64,000 nucleotides of DNA from JBBQXH01 sp963710975 (lineage in GTDB: Bacteria > Actinomycetota > Thermoleophilia > Gaiellales > Gaiellaceae): positions 248,001-312,000 of the forward strand of contig CAVQCG010000003.1 of assembly GCA_963710975.1 (NCBI GenBank). The letters are read 5' to 3'. Positions 26,715 to 35,750 of this stretch are shown here, piece by piece (the first letter of the stretch is position 1; each line of letters starts with the position of its first letter). The notes under the pieces are model-generated. The model was given only the letters and a program-made list of their open reading frames with translations, was not told the DNA's origin and made no database searches. A program made the position numbers and the translations under genes.

Positions 26715-28637
26715 ATGGCACCGACGCGTCGTTGGATCGTTCCGATCGTGCTCGTCCTCATCATCGGGGTCGCAGCCTTCGTCATGCTGAGACCGGGCTC
26801 GAGCGGTGACAAGGCGACGTACTCGACCTTGGTCCAGACGGTCGAGACGAGTCCCGGCTCGATCTCCGAGGTCGTGTTCGCGCCGTCGAGTCAAGGCATC
26901 ACCGCGACACTCAACGACGGGACGGTCATCAAGACTGCCTACCCGAGCGATCAGGCGCAGATCGAGTTCCAGAATCTCCTGCAGGAGAAGGGCGTCAAGT
27001 TCGACTCGAAGGGAACCGGCAGCTCGGGCTGGTCGTTCCTCATCTACCTGCTTCCCTTCGTCCTCTTCATCGGCTTCTTCCTCTTCCTCGCTCGCCGGAG
27101 CCAGGGTGGCGGTTCGAAGGTGATGAGTTTTGGGAAGTCGCGGGCGAAGCGGATGTCTCCGGATTCTCCGAAGGTGACGTTTAAGGATGTTGCTGGGGCT
27201 GATGAGGCTGTTGAGGAGTTGCATGAGATTAAGGAGTTTTTGGAGAATCCGAAGAAGTTTCAGGCGTTGGGGGCGCGGATTCCGAAGGGTGTGTTGCTGT
27301 ATGGGCCGCCTGGGACGGGGAAGACGTTGTTGGCTCGTGCGGTTGCGGGTGAGGCGGGTGTGCCGTTTTTCTCGATTTCGGGGTCTGATTTCGTTGAGAT
27401 GTTTGTGGGTGTGGGGGCGTCGCGGGTGCGGGATTTGTTTGAGCAGGCGAAGCAGGCGTCGCCGTGCATTGTGTTTATGGATGAGATCGATGCGGTGGGT
27501 CGTCACCGGGGCGCCGGCATGGGCGGTGGGAACGACGAGCGTGAGCAGACGTTGAATCAGTTGTTGGTTGAGATGGATGGGTTTGAGTTGAAGGACAACA
27601 TCATTTTGATTGCGGCGACGAACCGTCCTGACATTCTTGATCCGGCGTTGTTGCGGCCTGGTCGGTTTGACCGTCAGATCGTCGTCGACCGCCCTGATCG
27701 CACAGGGCGACGCAAGATCCTCGAGGTTCACACGCGCGGGAAGCCGATCGCGGGCGAGATCGATCTCGACACGCTCGCTGCCGGGACGCCGGGCTTCACC
27801 GGCGCAGATCTGTCGAATCTCGTCAACGAGGCAGCGCTCCTGGCAGCGCGCCGGGGCAGCAAGACGATTCAGATGGTCGACCTCGAAGAGGGGATCATGC
27901 GGGTGATTGCGGGTCCGGAGAAGCGGACGCGGTTGTTGTCTGAGCATGAGCGGAAGGTGACGGCGTATCACGAGATGGGGCATGCGTTGGTGGGTCATTA
28001 CTTGCCGAATTGTGATCCGGTGCACAAGATCTCGGTGATCAGTCGTGGTCAGGCGTTGGGGTACACGATCTCGCTGCCGCGGGAGGACAGGTTCCTCCAG
28101 ACACGCTCGGCGCTCCTCGACCAGATGGCGATGACGCTTGGTGGTCGCGCGGCCGAGGAGATCGTCTTTCACGAGTACACGACGGGCGCCTCCAATGACC
28201 TCGAGAAGGTGACGTCGACGGCGAAGCAGATGATCATGCGGTTCGGGATGTCGGAGAAGCTCGGTCCGCGCACGCTCGGGCGGAATCACGACATGCCCTT
28301 CCTCGGACGCGACTTTGGCGCGGAGCCGGACTACTCCGACGAGGTGGCGCGAGAGATCGACGACGAGATCCGCCGGATCGTCGAGGATGGCTATGCACGA
28401 GCGAAGGCGGTTCTGCTCGAGCACGAGAACGAGCTCCACGCCGTCTCGAAGACTCTCATCGAGCGCGAGACGATCGACAAGGATCAGTTCGAGCGGCTGC
28501 TCGCCGGCGAGGCCGAGGATTCGGTGTTCGCTCCGCCCGAGACCCCCGCGGCCGATCCGGCGCCGGAGTCCGAGCAGAAGCCGAGGCCCGAGATCCAGCC
28601 GCGTCCCTTCCCGATGCCGGGCGGCGCAACGCCGTAG
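26715..28637 (+). CDS. ftsH: ATP-dependent zinc metalloprotease FtsH
   Basis: 640-aa membrane AAA+ protease that degrades membrane and regulatory proteins. Two membrane segments (~6-25 and ~108-128) flank the periplasmic domain. The AAA domain has Walker A GPPGTGKTLLARAVAGEA, Walker B IVFMDEIDAVGRHRG and SRH region NRPDILDPALLRPGRFDRQ. The zinc site is YHEMGHAL (HExxH) with a later Asp in the M41 domain. All motifs are intact. Codon choice is odd: 27.12-27.67 kb and 27.90-28.08 kb use many TTG, GTT and TTT codons, unlike the flanks of the same gene. Confidence 0.96.
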   Translation: MAPTRRWIVPIVLVLIIGVAAFVMLRPGSSGDKATYSTLVQTVETSPGSISEVVFAPSSQGITATLNDGTVIKTAYPSDQAQIEFQNLLQEKGVKFDSKGTGSSGWSFLIYLLPFVLFIGFFLFLARRSQGGGSKVMSFGKSRAKRMSPDSPKVTFKDVAGADEAVEELHEIKEFLENPKKFQALGARIPKGVLLYGPPGTGKTLLARAVAGEAGVPFFSISGSDFVEMFVGVGASRVRDLFEQAKQASPCIVFMDEIDAVGRHRGAGMGGGNDEREQTLNQLLVEMDGFELKDNIILIAATNRPDILDPALLRPGRFDRQIVVDRPDRTGRRKILEVHTRGKPIAGEIDLDTLAAGTPGFTGADLSNLVNEAALLAARRGSKTIQMVDLEEGIMRVIAGPEKRTRLLSEHERKVTAYHEMGHALVGHYLPNCDPVHKISVISRGQALGYTISLPREDRFLQTRSALLDQMAMTLGGRAAEEIVFHEYTTGASNDLEKVTSTAKQMIMRFGMSEKLGPRTLGRNHDMPFLGRDFGAEPDYSDEVAREIDDEIRRIVEDGYARAKAVLLEHENELHAVSKTLIERETIDKDQFERLLAGEAEDSVFAPPETPAADPAPESEQKPRPEIQPRPFPMPGGATP

Positions 28638-28643
28638 GGGCAA

Positions 28644-28664
28644 GCCGGCCCGGCTAGGGCCGGC
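28644..28664 (+). terminator. Hairpin terminator after ftsH
   Basis: 8-bp perfect stem (28644-28651 with 28657-28664) and a GGCTA loop, starting 7 nt after the stop. It leads straight into the tandem repeat array. Confidence 0.6.
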
Positions 28665-28910
28665 GCGCAGCGGCCGCGCCGGAGGCGCCAGGCCGCGAAG
28701 TTCAGGGCCGGAGGCCCGTATCCCCCGCGCAGCAAGCCAGCGAAGCTGGCGCGCAGCGGCCGCGCCGGAGGCGCCAGGCCGCGAAGTTCAGGGCCGGAGG
28801 CCCGTATCCCCCGCGGAGCAAGCCAGCGAAGCTGGCGCGCAGCGGCCGATCAGGCCGCGAAGGGTTCGTCGCCGGCGGAGCCGGCGACACATGGCGCCAG
28901 GCCGCGAAGT
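28662..28910. repeat. 86-bp tandem repeat array built of GNA-triloop hairpins
   Basis: Two units, 28662-28747 and 28748-28833, match at 85 of 86 positions; a partial, rearranged third copy follows to about 28910. Each unit holds three short palindromes with a GGA or GAA triloop (28676-28688, 28705-28717, 28736-28750 in unit 1). A further 8-bp stem with GGA loop lies at 28869-28887. The array fills the ftsH-P450 gap of 323 nt. No reading frame in it looks coding. Confidence 0.8.
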
Positions 28911-28960
28911 CCGGCCGGCAATCCCTCGCGCCCAAAGCTGCGATCGGCAAGGATAGGCGG

Positions 28961-30232
28961 ATGTCGCAGACCGAGCTCACGCTCGATGACGTCGATCTCC
29001 TCGACCATGACCGCTTCGCGGAGAGGGAGCCCTGGGATGCCTTCGATCTCCTGCAGCGGGAGGCGCCTGTCTTCTGGCACAGGGGCCCGGAGGAAGAGAC
29101 CGGCTTCTGGGCGGTGACGAAGTACGAGGACGTGCTCGCGGTCCTGAAGGACTGGCAGACGTACTCGTCCGAGCGGGGTGGCGCGGCGACGATCGAGAAT
29201 CTGCCCGAGGACGTTCTCGTCGCCCGGCGGAACTTCATGGAGACCGACCCGCCACGGCACACGCAGTTCCGGCGTATCTTCGCCGCCGACTTCACGCCGC
29301 GCGCGGTAAGCCGGTACGCGCCATGGCTGCACGAGCTCGTCGTCGAGGTGCTTGGTGAGGTGCTTCCAAAGCAGGAGTTCGAGGCGGTGCACGATGTCGC
29401 AGCCCCCATTCCTATCCGGGTTCTCGGACGCATCCTCGGCCTGTCGGACGAGCACCTCCCGCGCCTCGTCGAGCTCGGCGACCGGATGCTCGTCGACACG
29501 GAACCCGAGTACGTCGGGGAGCTCGCCTTCGCCGGGGAGCGGCCGGAGGATCGGTACCTTCCGTTCGGGAGCCCGTGGGCAGAAGAGCTCTGCGCGCTCG
29601 GGCGCGAGTACTACGGGGAGCGCCGCGAGCACCCGCGAGACGATGCGCTCTCGCTTATCGCGAACGCCGAGCTCGACGGCTGCCCGCTGTCGGGGCGCGA
29701 TCTCGACAACACCTTCGCGATCCTCGTCGTCGCAGGCAACGAGACGACGCGCCAGGCGATCGCCTCGGGACTCCTCGCATTCGCCCGCCATCCGGAGCAG
29801 TGGCAGCTTCTCCGCGATGACCCTTCGCTCGTGGCGGCCGCGACCGAGGAGGTTCTCCGTTACTCGCATCCGGTCTGGCATTTTCGGCGCACGGCGACCT
29901 GCGACACGGAGCTACGTGGAACGGCCATCCGAGGAGGGGACAGAGTCGTCGTGTGGTTCGCGGCGGCAAACCACGATGCGGACGTCTTCCCCGACCCGCA
30001 CCGCTTCGATATCACACGCGAGGCCAACCCTCATGCGACGTTCGGACGTGTGGGCCCCCACTTCTGCCTCGGTGCCCATCTCGCCCGTCTCGAGCTTCTC
30101 GTGCTGCTCGAGGAGCTCATCCCGCGGGTCGAGTCGATCGAGCTCGCGGGCGAGCCGAAACGGCTGCGTTCGAACTTCACGAACGGGCTGAGGCGCCTGC
30201 CGCTTCGCGTCCACCTCGCCGCCGACGCTTGA
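28961..30232 (+). CDS. Cytochrome P450
   Basis: 423-aa soluble haem monooxygenase. The I-helix oxygen-binding segment is AILVVAGNETTRQAI, the K-helix ExxR is EEVLRYSHP, and the haem Cys is in FGRVGPHFCLGAHLARLE, with one residue more between FG and GPH than the textbook motif, as in CYP125-like proteins. The substrate is probably a hydrophobic molecule such as a sterol or terpenoid. No ferredoxin or reductase is adjacent. It stands alone after the repeat array, with an ATG start. Confidence 0.92.
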   Translation: MSQTELTLDDVDLLDHDRFAEREPWDAFDLLQREAPVFWHRGPEEETGFWAVTKYEDVLAVLKDWQTYSSERGGAATIENLPEDVLVARRNFMETDPPRHTQFRRIFAADFTPRAVSRYAPWLHELVVEVLGEVLPKQEFEAVHDVAAPIPIRVLGRILGLSDEHLPRLVELGDRMLVDTEPEYVGELAFAGERPEDRYLPFGSPWAEELCALGREYYGERREHPRDDALSLIANAELDGCPLSGRDLDNTFAILVVAGNETTRQAIASGLLAFARHPEQWQLLRDDPSLVAAATEEVLRYSHPVWHFRRTATCDTELRGTAIRGGDRVVVWFAAANHDADVFPDPHRFDITREANPHATFGRVGPHFCLGAHLARLELLVLLEELIPRVESIELAGEPKRLRSNFTNGLRRLPLRVHLAADA

Positions 30233-30242
30233 CGCGCGGCGA

Positions 30243-30872
30243 TCAAATTCCCGTCGACTCGCGCAAGAAGTGCACGTCACCGATCCGCTCGAGGTGCGCG
30301 CGGCGTCGTCCGTGTCGGTCGACCCGTAGCTCGATCTCGGTCAGGCTCGCATTGCGCAGGTTGAAGGTGAAGGAGTCCGGCTCGCGGTGGTCGATTCGCA
30401 GCGCCCACCGGATCAGGCCGCAGGTCGTGCCGCCGTGCGAGACGACGAGGGGCCGTCCACCTGCGGCCAGAATGTCCTCGCCCGCCTCGGCGACGCGTCC
30501 CCAGAACGCACCGATCGTCTCCCCGTCGTGGGCTGCGTCGTCTGGGTGCCAGAAGTCGTCGTAGGGCAGGTGCTCGAGCATCTCGGTCAGGGTGAACGGG
30601 GTGATGGCGCCGCTGCCGAACTCGAGCAACCGCTCGTCGATCTCGACGGCAAGCGCGAGCGCCTCGGCGCACGCCGCCGCCGTCTGCTGGGCGCGAACCG
30701 CCGGGCTCGAGACGATCCGCGTCGGCGGCTCGGGTAGCCCGGCGAGGTAGCGGGCCAGGTCGTCTGCCTGACGGTGGCCCAGCTCCGTCAGGGGATCCGA
30801 CGAGTCCCAACGGTGATCGGGACCCCAGGTCGCCTGGCCGTGGCGGACGAGGAGGAGGCGTGCAGTAGACAC
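30243..30872 (-). CDS. Histidine phosphatase family protein
   Basis: 209-aa phosphoglycerate-mutase-like phosphatase. The nucleophile His is in LLLVRHGQATWG, an Arg pair in SSPAVRAQQTA, and the second His in LVVSHGGTTCGLIR. All core residues are present, so it should hydrolyse a phosphomonoester. The 3' end is 10 nt from the end of the convergent P450 gene. The phosphate substrate cannot be predicted. Confidence 0.85.
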   Translation of the reverse strand: MSTARLLLVRHGQATWGPDHRWDSSDPLTELGHRQADDLARYLAGLPEPPTRIVSSPAVRAQQTAAACAEALALAVEIDERLLEFGSGAITPFTLTEMLEHLPYDDFWHPDDAAHDGETIGAFWGRVAEAGEDILAAGGRPLVVSHGGTTCGLIRWALRIDHREPDSFTFNLRNASLTEIELRVDRHGRRRAHLERIGDVHFLRESTGI

Positions 30873-30894
30873 GCTTCAACCGTACCGGGCCGCA

Positions 30895-33630
30895 TCAGCC
30901 CAACGGCATGCCAGCCCTGCTATGTGTCTGGAGCGCGGCAAGCCGATCGCGCACCTGCCCGGCCTGGGCGCGGTTGTGCTTGCGTTCGTAGCGTTCGAGC
31001 GCCTGCCCGAGTGTGGCGGCGGCTTCGTCGCTTTGGCCGGCGGCATGGAGCACTTCGGCGAGGTCGCAGAGCGCGTCGCCCTGGAAGTTGAGCGCGTCCG
31101 TGGGTTCGGTGATCGCGACGGCCTCGCGGGCGGGGTCTCGGCTCGGCGTGCTCGCCACGATGAGCGTGGTCAGCGCCTGCACCTGACGCCAGAGTATCTG
31201 TACGAGCACATCCTGCTCGTCGTGTCGATGGTACGGCCGAGTGGGCGAGCGGCTCGGCCTCGTCGTGGCGGCCGAGCGCGCAGAGCGAGCGACCAAGCGC
31301 CGGCGCGTATGTCGCGAGGATGTAGCGTTGACCGCGTTGCGTGGCCAGGTCGGAGACCCGGCGGAAGTGAACGGCTGCGTTCACGTGGTCGCCTGCGGTC
31401 GCCGCGATTGCGCCGAGGAGGTAGCCGGCGCGGTCATCGCCCGTCAGCTCCCGCCACGTTGGCCGGCCTCGCTCACGATCGGCGATGCTTCCTCGAAGCG
31501 GGCCAGCATCGTGAGCAGCCAGGCGCGCGCAAGCAGGAGCCGCGGATGCGGGTGCCGGGGAGCATCGAATCGAGCGCGCCGAGCGCCTCGTCCGCCGGCC
31601 GCGGCCCATAGACGAGCAGCGTCGAGGAGGAGGAGATCCGAGCTGCGCTGGCCGGCGAGCCAGGTGGGCTGAGCGCCTGCCCGACGCGGCGCAAGCCTGC
31701 GGCGCATGCGCCGGATCGAGACGCCAAGCCGAGACCCGCTGGACGTGACCAGCTGGGCTGATCCCGGCCTGCTCGAGCAGCGGAAGCGCCGTTCGCGCGA
31801 GCCCGCTCGCACCTCGCCGTGGCCGGCGGCGCGAGAACGAGCGGTGGTAGGCGGCGCCGACCCGGGCCAGGGCCTTGGCTGTCTCGTCGCCCGCTACGTG
31901 CGCTCGTTCGGCGGCGGCCTCGGCAACCGGGTGCGGCTTTCGGGCACCCGAAACGAGCGCCACGGCGAGGTCGAGCTGAGCACGAGTCCAAGCGCACCGG
32001 ACGCGTGAGCGCGAGGGCCCGTTCGAGCAGCCCGGCGGTAGCCGTTCGTCGCCGCGCCAGAGCGCACGGCGGCCGGCGGCCGCGAGCCGCTCGCAGCGGT
32101 TCCGAGAGAGCCGTGTCGGGTAGCCCGGCTCCTGTTGTAGCGGGCGGCTTGCTCGAGGTGGTAGCCAAGGATCTCGACCGGCTCGGCCAGCTGGTCTCCG
32201 CGCTCGGCCAGCCAGCCGGCGAATCGCTCGTGCAGCTCCCCGCGACGTGGGGAGAGCGTCGAAGGCGGCATCGCGGATCAAGAGGTGACGGAAGCGGAAG
32301 CCGTCCTCACCCGCGAGCTGCGCGGTGTCGGGGCGGATCAGCTCGTGGCGCACGAGCGCCGCCAGCCGGGGCGTCACCTGCGTCTCCTCCGGGCCAAGCG
32401 CCTGGACAGCACCTCGGTGGAAGACCTCGCCCTCGACCGCGCCGCGCTCGAGCACCCGCCGCTCACCGGCATCGAGCCGGTCGAGGCGAGCGGCGAGAAG
32501 CAACTTCAAGGTCGGCGGAACCTCGACCTCGTCTCCCGCCTGACCGGCCATCGCCAGCATCTCGCCGATAAACAGAGGGTTGCCGGCGGCCGCGGCCGCG
32601 ATCTTCGCGCGCACTTCCTCCGGCACAGCGCCGATCAAGCTGTCCGCATCCCGACTGCTCAGCGGCTCGAGCCGCACCGTCACCGGCCACGACGGGCGGC
32701 TGTCGAGCAGCTCGGGGCGAGCCATACAGACAACCAGGATCGGGGCACCGCTGGAAAGCAGCGCCAGATGCTCGACCAGATCGAGGAGCGTCTCCTCGCC
32801 CCACTGAATGTCATCCAACACGGCGACGAGCGGCGCCTGCTCCTCGAGCAGCTTGCGGAACGCCCAGGCGATCTCCTCCGCCGACGTCCCCGCCTCCGAC
32901 TTCCCCAGCAGCGAACGAATCGCGGCCGCGGCCGCCGGGTCAGACGGCAACACGCCGAGCTGCTTCACCATCTCCACCACCGGCCAGTAGGTGATCCCGA
33001 CCCCATACGGGAGGCAGCGGCCGTGGACGACGCGCGCCTCGAACGAGGCGAGCGCCTCGGCCGCGAGCCGGGACTTGCCAAGACCCGCATCGCCCACGAT
33101 CGTGACCAGCTCGCAGCGCCGCTCCGCCAGAGCCCGTCGCCACGCCTCGCGCACCAACGCTCAGCTCAGGCTCCCGGCCGACGAACACCGTGTCGTGTCG
33201 CCGCGCGGGCGCCGCGCGCGCCGCGAGCAGCCGAAAAGCAAGCATCGGCTCGCGCTTCCCCTTCAACAGCAACGGCTCGAGCGGCTCCACATCGACCGCG
33301 GCACCGACGAGCAACCGCGTCGCCTCCGCAATCACCACCTCCCCCGGCTGCGCGGCCTGCTCCAGACGAGCGGCCACATTCACCGCATCGCCAGTCGCCA
33401 GACGCTCCACCGTCCCGGTCACCACCTCACCCGTACTCACCCCGATCCGCCCCTCGAGCCCCAGCCCGGCGAACGCCTCCCGCATCTCCACCGCCGCCCG
33501 GCACGCCCGCAATGCGTCGTCCTCGTGCACGACGGGCACCCCGAACACCGCCATCACCGCATCCCCGATGAATTGCGCCACCGAGCCGCCATGACGCTCG
33601 ACCGCTCCGCGCGATCGGCGCGACCACCGT
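30895..33630 (-). pseudogene. Class III nucleotidyl cyclase/AAA-ATPase/TPR regulator, multiply frameshifted
   Basis: Remains of a large multidomain regulator. At the 5' side is part of a class III cyclase domain (VERHGGSVAQFIGDAVMAVF, then IGVSTGEVVTG). Next comes an AAA/NB-ARC-like ATPase with Walker A TIVGDAGLGKSRLAAEA and Walker B LVAVLDDIQWGEETLL. TPR-like helices follow (HERFAGWLAERGDQLAE; LCDLAEVLHAAGQSDEA). These pieces lie in different frames, with breaks near 33155, 32262 and several more below 32.2 kb. The start of the cyclase domain is missing, next to an IS relic. It can no longer make a full protein. Confidence 0.8.
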
Positions 33631-33719
33631 GAACGCGTCGACGCGACGGCGCACCGCAAAAACATCGAAAACAGGATCCGACGAGCAAGCGCGGAAGAGG
33701 AGAGCCAATTCGATCGCTC

Positions 33720-34093
33720 GAGTGACCGCACGCGCGCCGCGCCAGCTCGCGCCCGAGCTCGCCGAGCGCGACAGCGACTGCCGTCGAAAGACCGGCTAAG
33801 GGCCGCAGCTATCGCCAGCGCAACGGCTTCTGCGGACTCGACGGAGTGGAAGGTCCTCAAGCGGGCCGGACTCGCAACCAACCACGACCGCAAAGAAGCC
33901 GGCAACCGACACGAGTGGCCTTGCCCGGGCGAACTGCTGCACCCGACAGCAGCCGAGTACGCGCGCTTCCAGCAGGCCATGCCACCGAGTGACCGGCGAC
34001 TGCACGCTTCGCAGAACCAGCGAGCTCGGACGGCGTCGGCACGTCTCGTGGCCGCAGCCCGACGCAGACCACTCACGACAGGAATACGACTAG
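33720..34093 (+). mobile_element. IS481-family transposase relic
   Basis: Plus-strand fragments match the central part of an actinobacterial IS481 transposase: EWKVLKRAGLATNHDRK (the HTH/linker region) and HEWPCPGELLHPTAAEYARF. After a frame change come CHRVTGDCTLRR and DADHSRQEYD, standing for the usual HRVTGDRS and DDHSRLAY. The frame then stops at 34091-34093. Both ends and the catalytic C-terminus are gone and several residues are corrupted. No clear terminal repeats were seen. It abuts the truncated cyclase gene and may have caused the truncation. Confidence 0.65.
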
Positions 34094-34226
34094 AGGCCAA
34101 GACGGTGTGAAGGAGCGCCACGGTGCCCGGATTACGCGAGCGGGCTGCACGCATTCACGCCTGCGCATGGGATCCCCGCGCAAGGGCGGTGACCGAGAAC
34201 CAAAGCAACCGCGAGAGGACGACGTA

Positions 34227-35750
34227 TCAAGCCTGTGGCTCCTGGAGCAGCCGCCAGGTCGCAGCCGGGGGGCCGGGCCGTTCGAACGCGTCCGCCCGCC
34301 ACCGCGCGACCGGGCCACGGTGTGGCGCGGTCCGGACGAGCTCGGGCTCCGAGCGGGCCTCGTCGACCACCTTGGCGTAGATCGAGACGACCTCGTCGAG
34401 CTCGCGCCGGTCGAAGCTCTCCGTCGGCTCGAGCGTGAACGGCTCCGGCGAGGTCACGGGATGATGGCTCATCCAGTGTCCTGGAAGGCCGTAGTCGGTG
34501 ATCCGGTCGCGGACGTCCTCGGCGCCGATCCCGGTCTCCTCCTTCAGCTCGGCGAGGCTGTAGCGCACGACGTCGAGCCGGCGATCCTCGTTGCCCTCGA
34601 ACGCGGTGGTGACACCCGGTACCGCGGCGAGCTTGCCGTGGACGTAGTTGTTGTTCAGGACTGCGTAGCGCGCGACGTCCGCGATCCGCTCCGGGCCGAT
34701 CGCACGGATCCAGGCGTAGGCCTTGACGAGTGCGGGCACGTTCCCCAGATAGCCGGCCACCCGGCCGACCGTCTCCGGGCGGTCGTAGTCGCGCCGGTAC
34801 ACGTCTCCGTCGCGTATGACGACGGGGACGGGAAGGAAGCGCGCGAGCTCCTCAGTCACGCACAGCGCGCCGACTGCAGGCCCGTACAGGGAAATCGGTG
34901 CTCCAAACGTCTTGTGGAGGTTGAAGTGCGCAAGATCGAAGCCGCAGTCGCGGGCGCGCGAGATTCCCAGCGTCGCGTTGGCGTTTGCCTGGTCGAAGCC
35001 GCAGAGGCCTCCCGCCTCGTGGACGATCTCGGCAATCCGGTCGATCTCGGGATTGAAGATCCCGGTGTCCTCCGGGTTGTTGAGAAGGAGGCCGGCTGTC
35101 CGCTCTGAGACGGCAGCCTTGACCGCCTCCACCTCGGCGTAGCCGTTCGGCCCGGGCGCGACCTCGATGACCTTGAAGCCGGCTGCGGCGGCGGTCGCCG
35201 GGTTCGTCGGGTGCGAGGCGAACTCGCTGATGATCTCGTCGCGCTGCTCCTCGCCGCGGCTCCGGTGATACGCGCGAATCGTCAGCACGCCGGCGTAGAT
35301 CGCGTGGGCACCGCCAAAGCCCTGCAGCGAGCACGCGTCCATTCCCGACAGCGCCTGGAGACACAGGCCGAGCTCGTACACGAGCCTGAGAACCCCCTGG
35401 ATCGACTCGTCCGGCTGCTCGGGGTGGATCTCCGCGAGCTTCGGGGAGCGGACGATCAGCTCGTTGACGACCGGTGGATATTTGGGTGTCGTCGTCGCCG
35501 CTGTCATGTCGATCGCAACGTTGTGGCCGAGGGACATCTGCGAGAGGCGTGTGAAGTGCCGGAGCACCTGCGGCTGCCCCAGCTCCGGTAGCGCCGGCAG
35601 ATCCGCGCGGCGAAGCCCGGCCGGGAGTGCATCCGGCGCGGCGGGTCCATCGAATTCCGGGACGAGAATCGCGCGTTCGCCCGGCGCCCCGAGCTCCATG
35701 ACGCAGGGCTCCTGCCAGGCGGCCTGATGGAAGTTCTCCTTCCCGGTCAT
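34227..35750 (-). CDS. GcvPB-like PLP enzyme subunit (divergent glycine decarboxylase paralog)
   Basis: 507-aa homolog of glycine decarboxylase P-protein subunit 2. The PLP Lys is kept (FNLHKTFGAP) and TNPAT and FDQANANATLG mark the fold. Segments around the pocket differ from canonical GcvPB: the Gly-rich loop after HKTF is replaced by APISLYGPAVGAL, GSCTMKYNP by GHNVAIDMTAATTTPKYPP, and HGTNPAS by SHPTNPAT. So it may act on another amino acid. It overlaps the GcvPA-like gene by 4 nt; together they would form the alpha2beta2 enzyme. No gcvT or gcvH is near. Confidence 0.82.
   Translation of the reverse strand: MTGKENFHQAAWQEPCVMELGAPGERAILVPEFDGPAAPDALPAGLRRADLPALPELGQPQVLRHFTRLSQMSLGHNVAIDMTAATTTPKYPPVVNELIVRSPKLAEIHPEQPDESIQGVLRLVYELGLCLQALSGMDACSLQGFGGAHAIYAGVLTIRAYHRSRGEEQRDEIISEFASHPTNPATAAAAGFKVIEVAPGPNGYAEVEAVKAAVSERTAGLLLNNPEDTGIFNPEIDRIAEIVHEAGGLCGFDQANANATLGISRARDCGFDLAHFNLHKTFGAPISLYGPAVGALCVTEELARFLPVPVVIRDGDVYRRDYDRPETVGRVAGYLGNVPALVKAYAWIRAIGPERIADVARYAVLNNNYVHGKLAAVPGVTTAFEGNEDRRLDVVRYSLAELKEETGIGAEDVRDRITDYGLPGHWMSHHPVTSPEPFTLEPTESFDRRELDEVVSIYAKVVDEARSEPELVRTAPHRGPVARWRADAFERPGPPAATWRLLQEPQA

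Noticed and set aside
26712..28643. A 643-codon open frame antisense to ftsH
   Set aside because: Long antisense frames are expected from high third-position GC; its translation shows no domain, and the plus strand encodes a complete FtsH.
28662..28910. CRISPR array
   Set aside because: The 86-bp units are contiguous tandem copies without spacers, and no cas gene is in the window.
34094..34226. Glycine riboswitch near the gcvPA/gcvPB-like operon
   Set aside because: This gap is downstream of the operon, and neither it nor the region above 37553 shows the tandem aptamer core.
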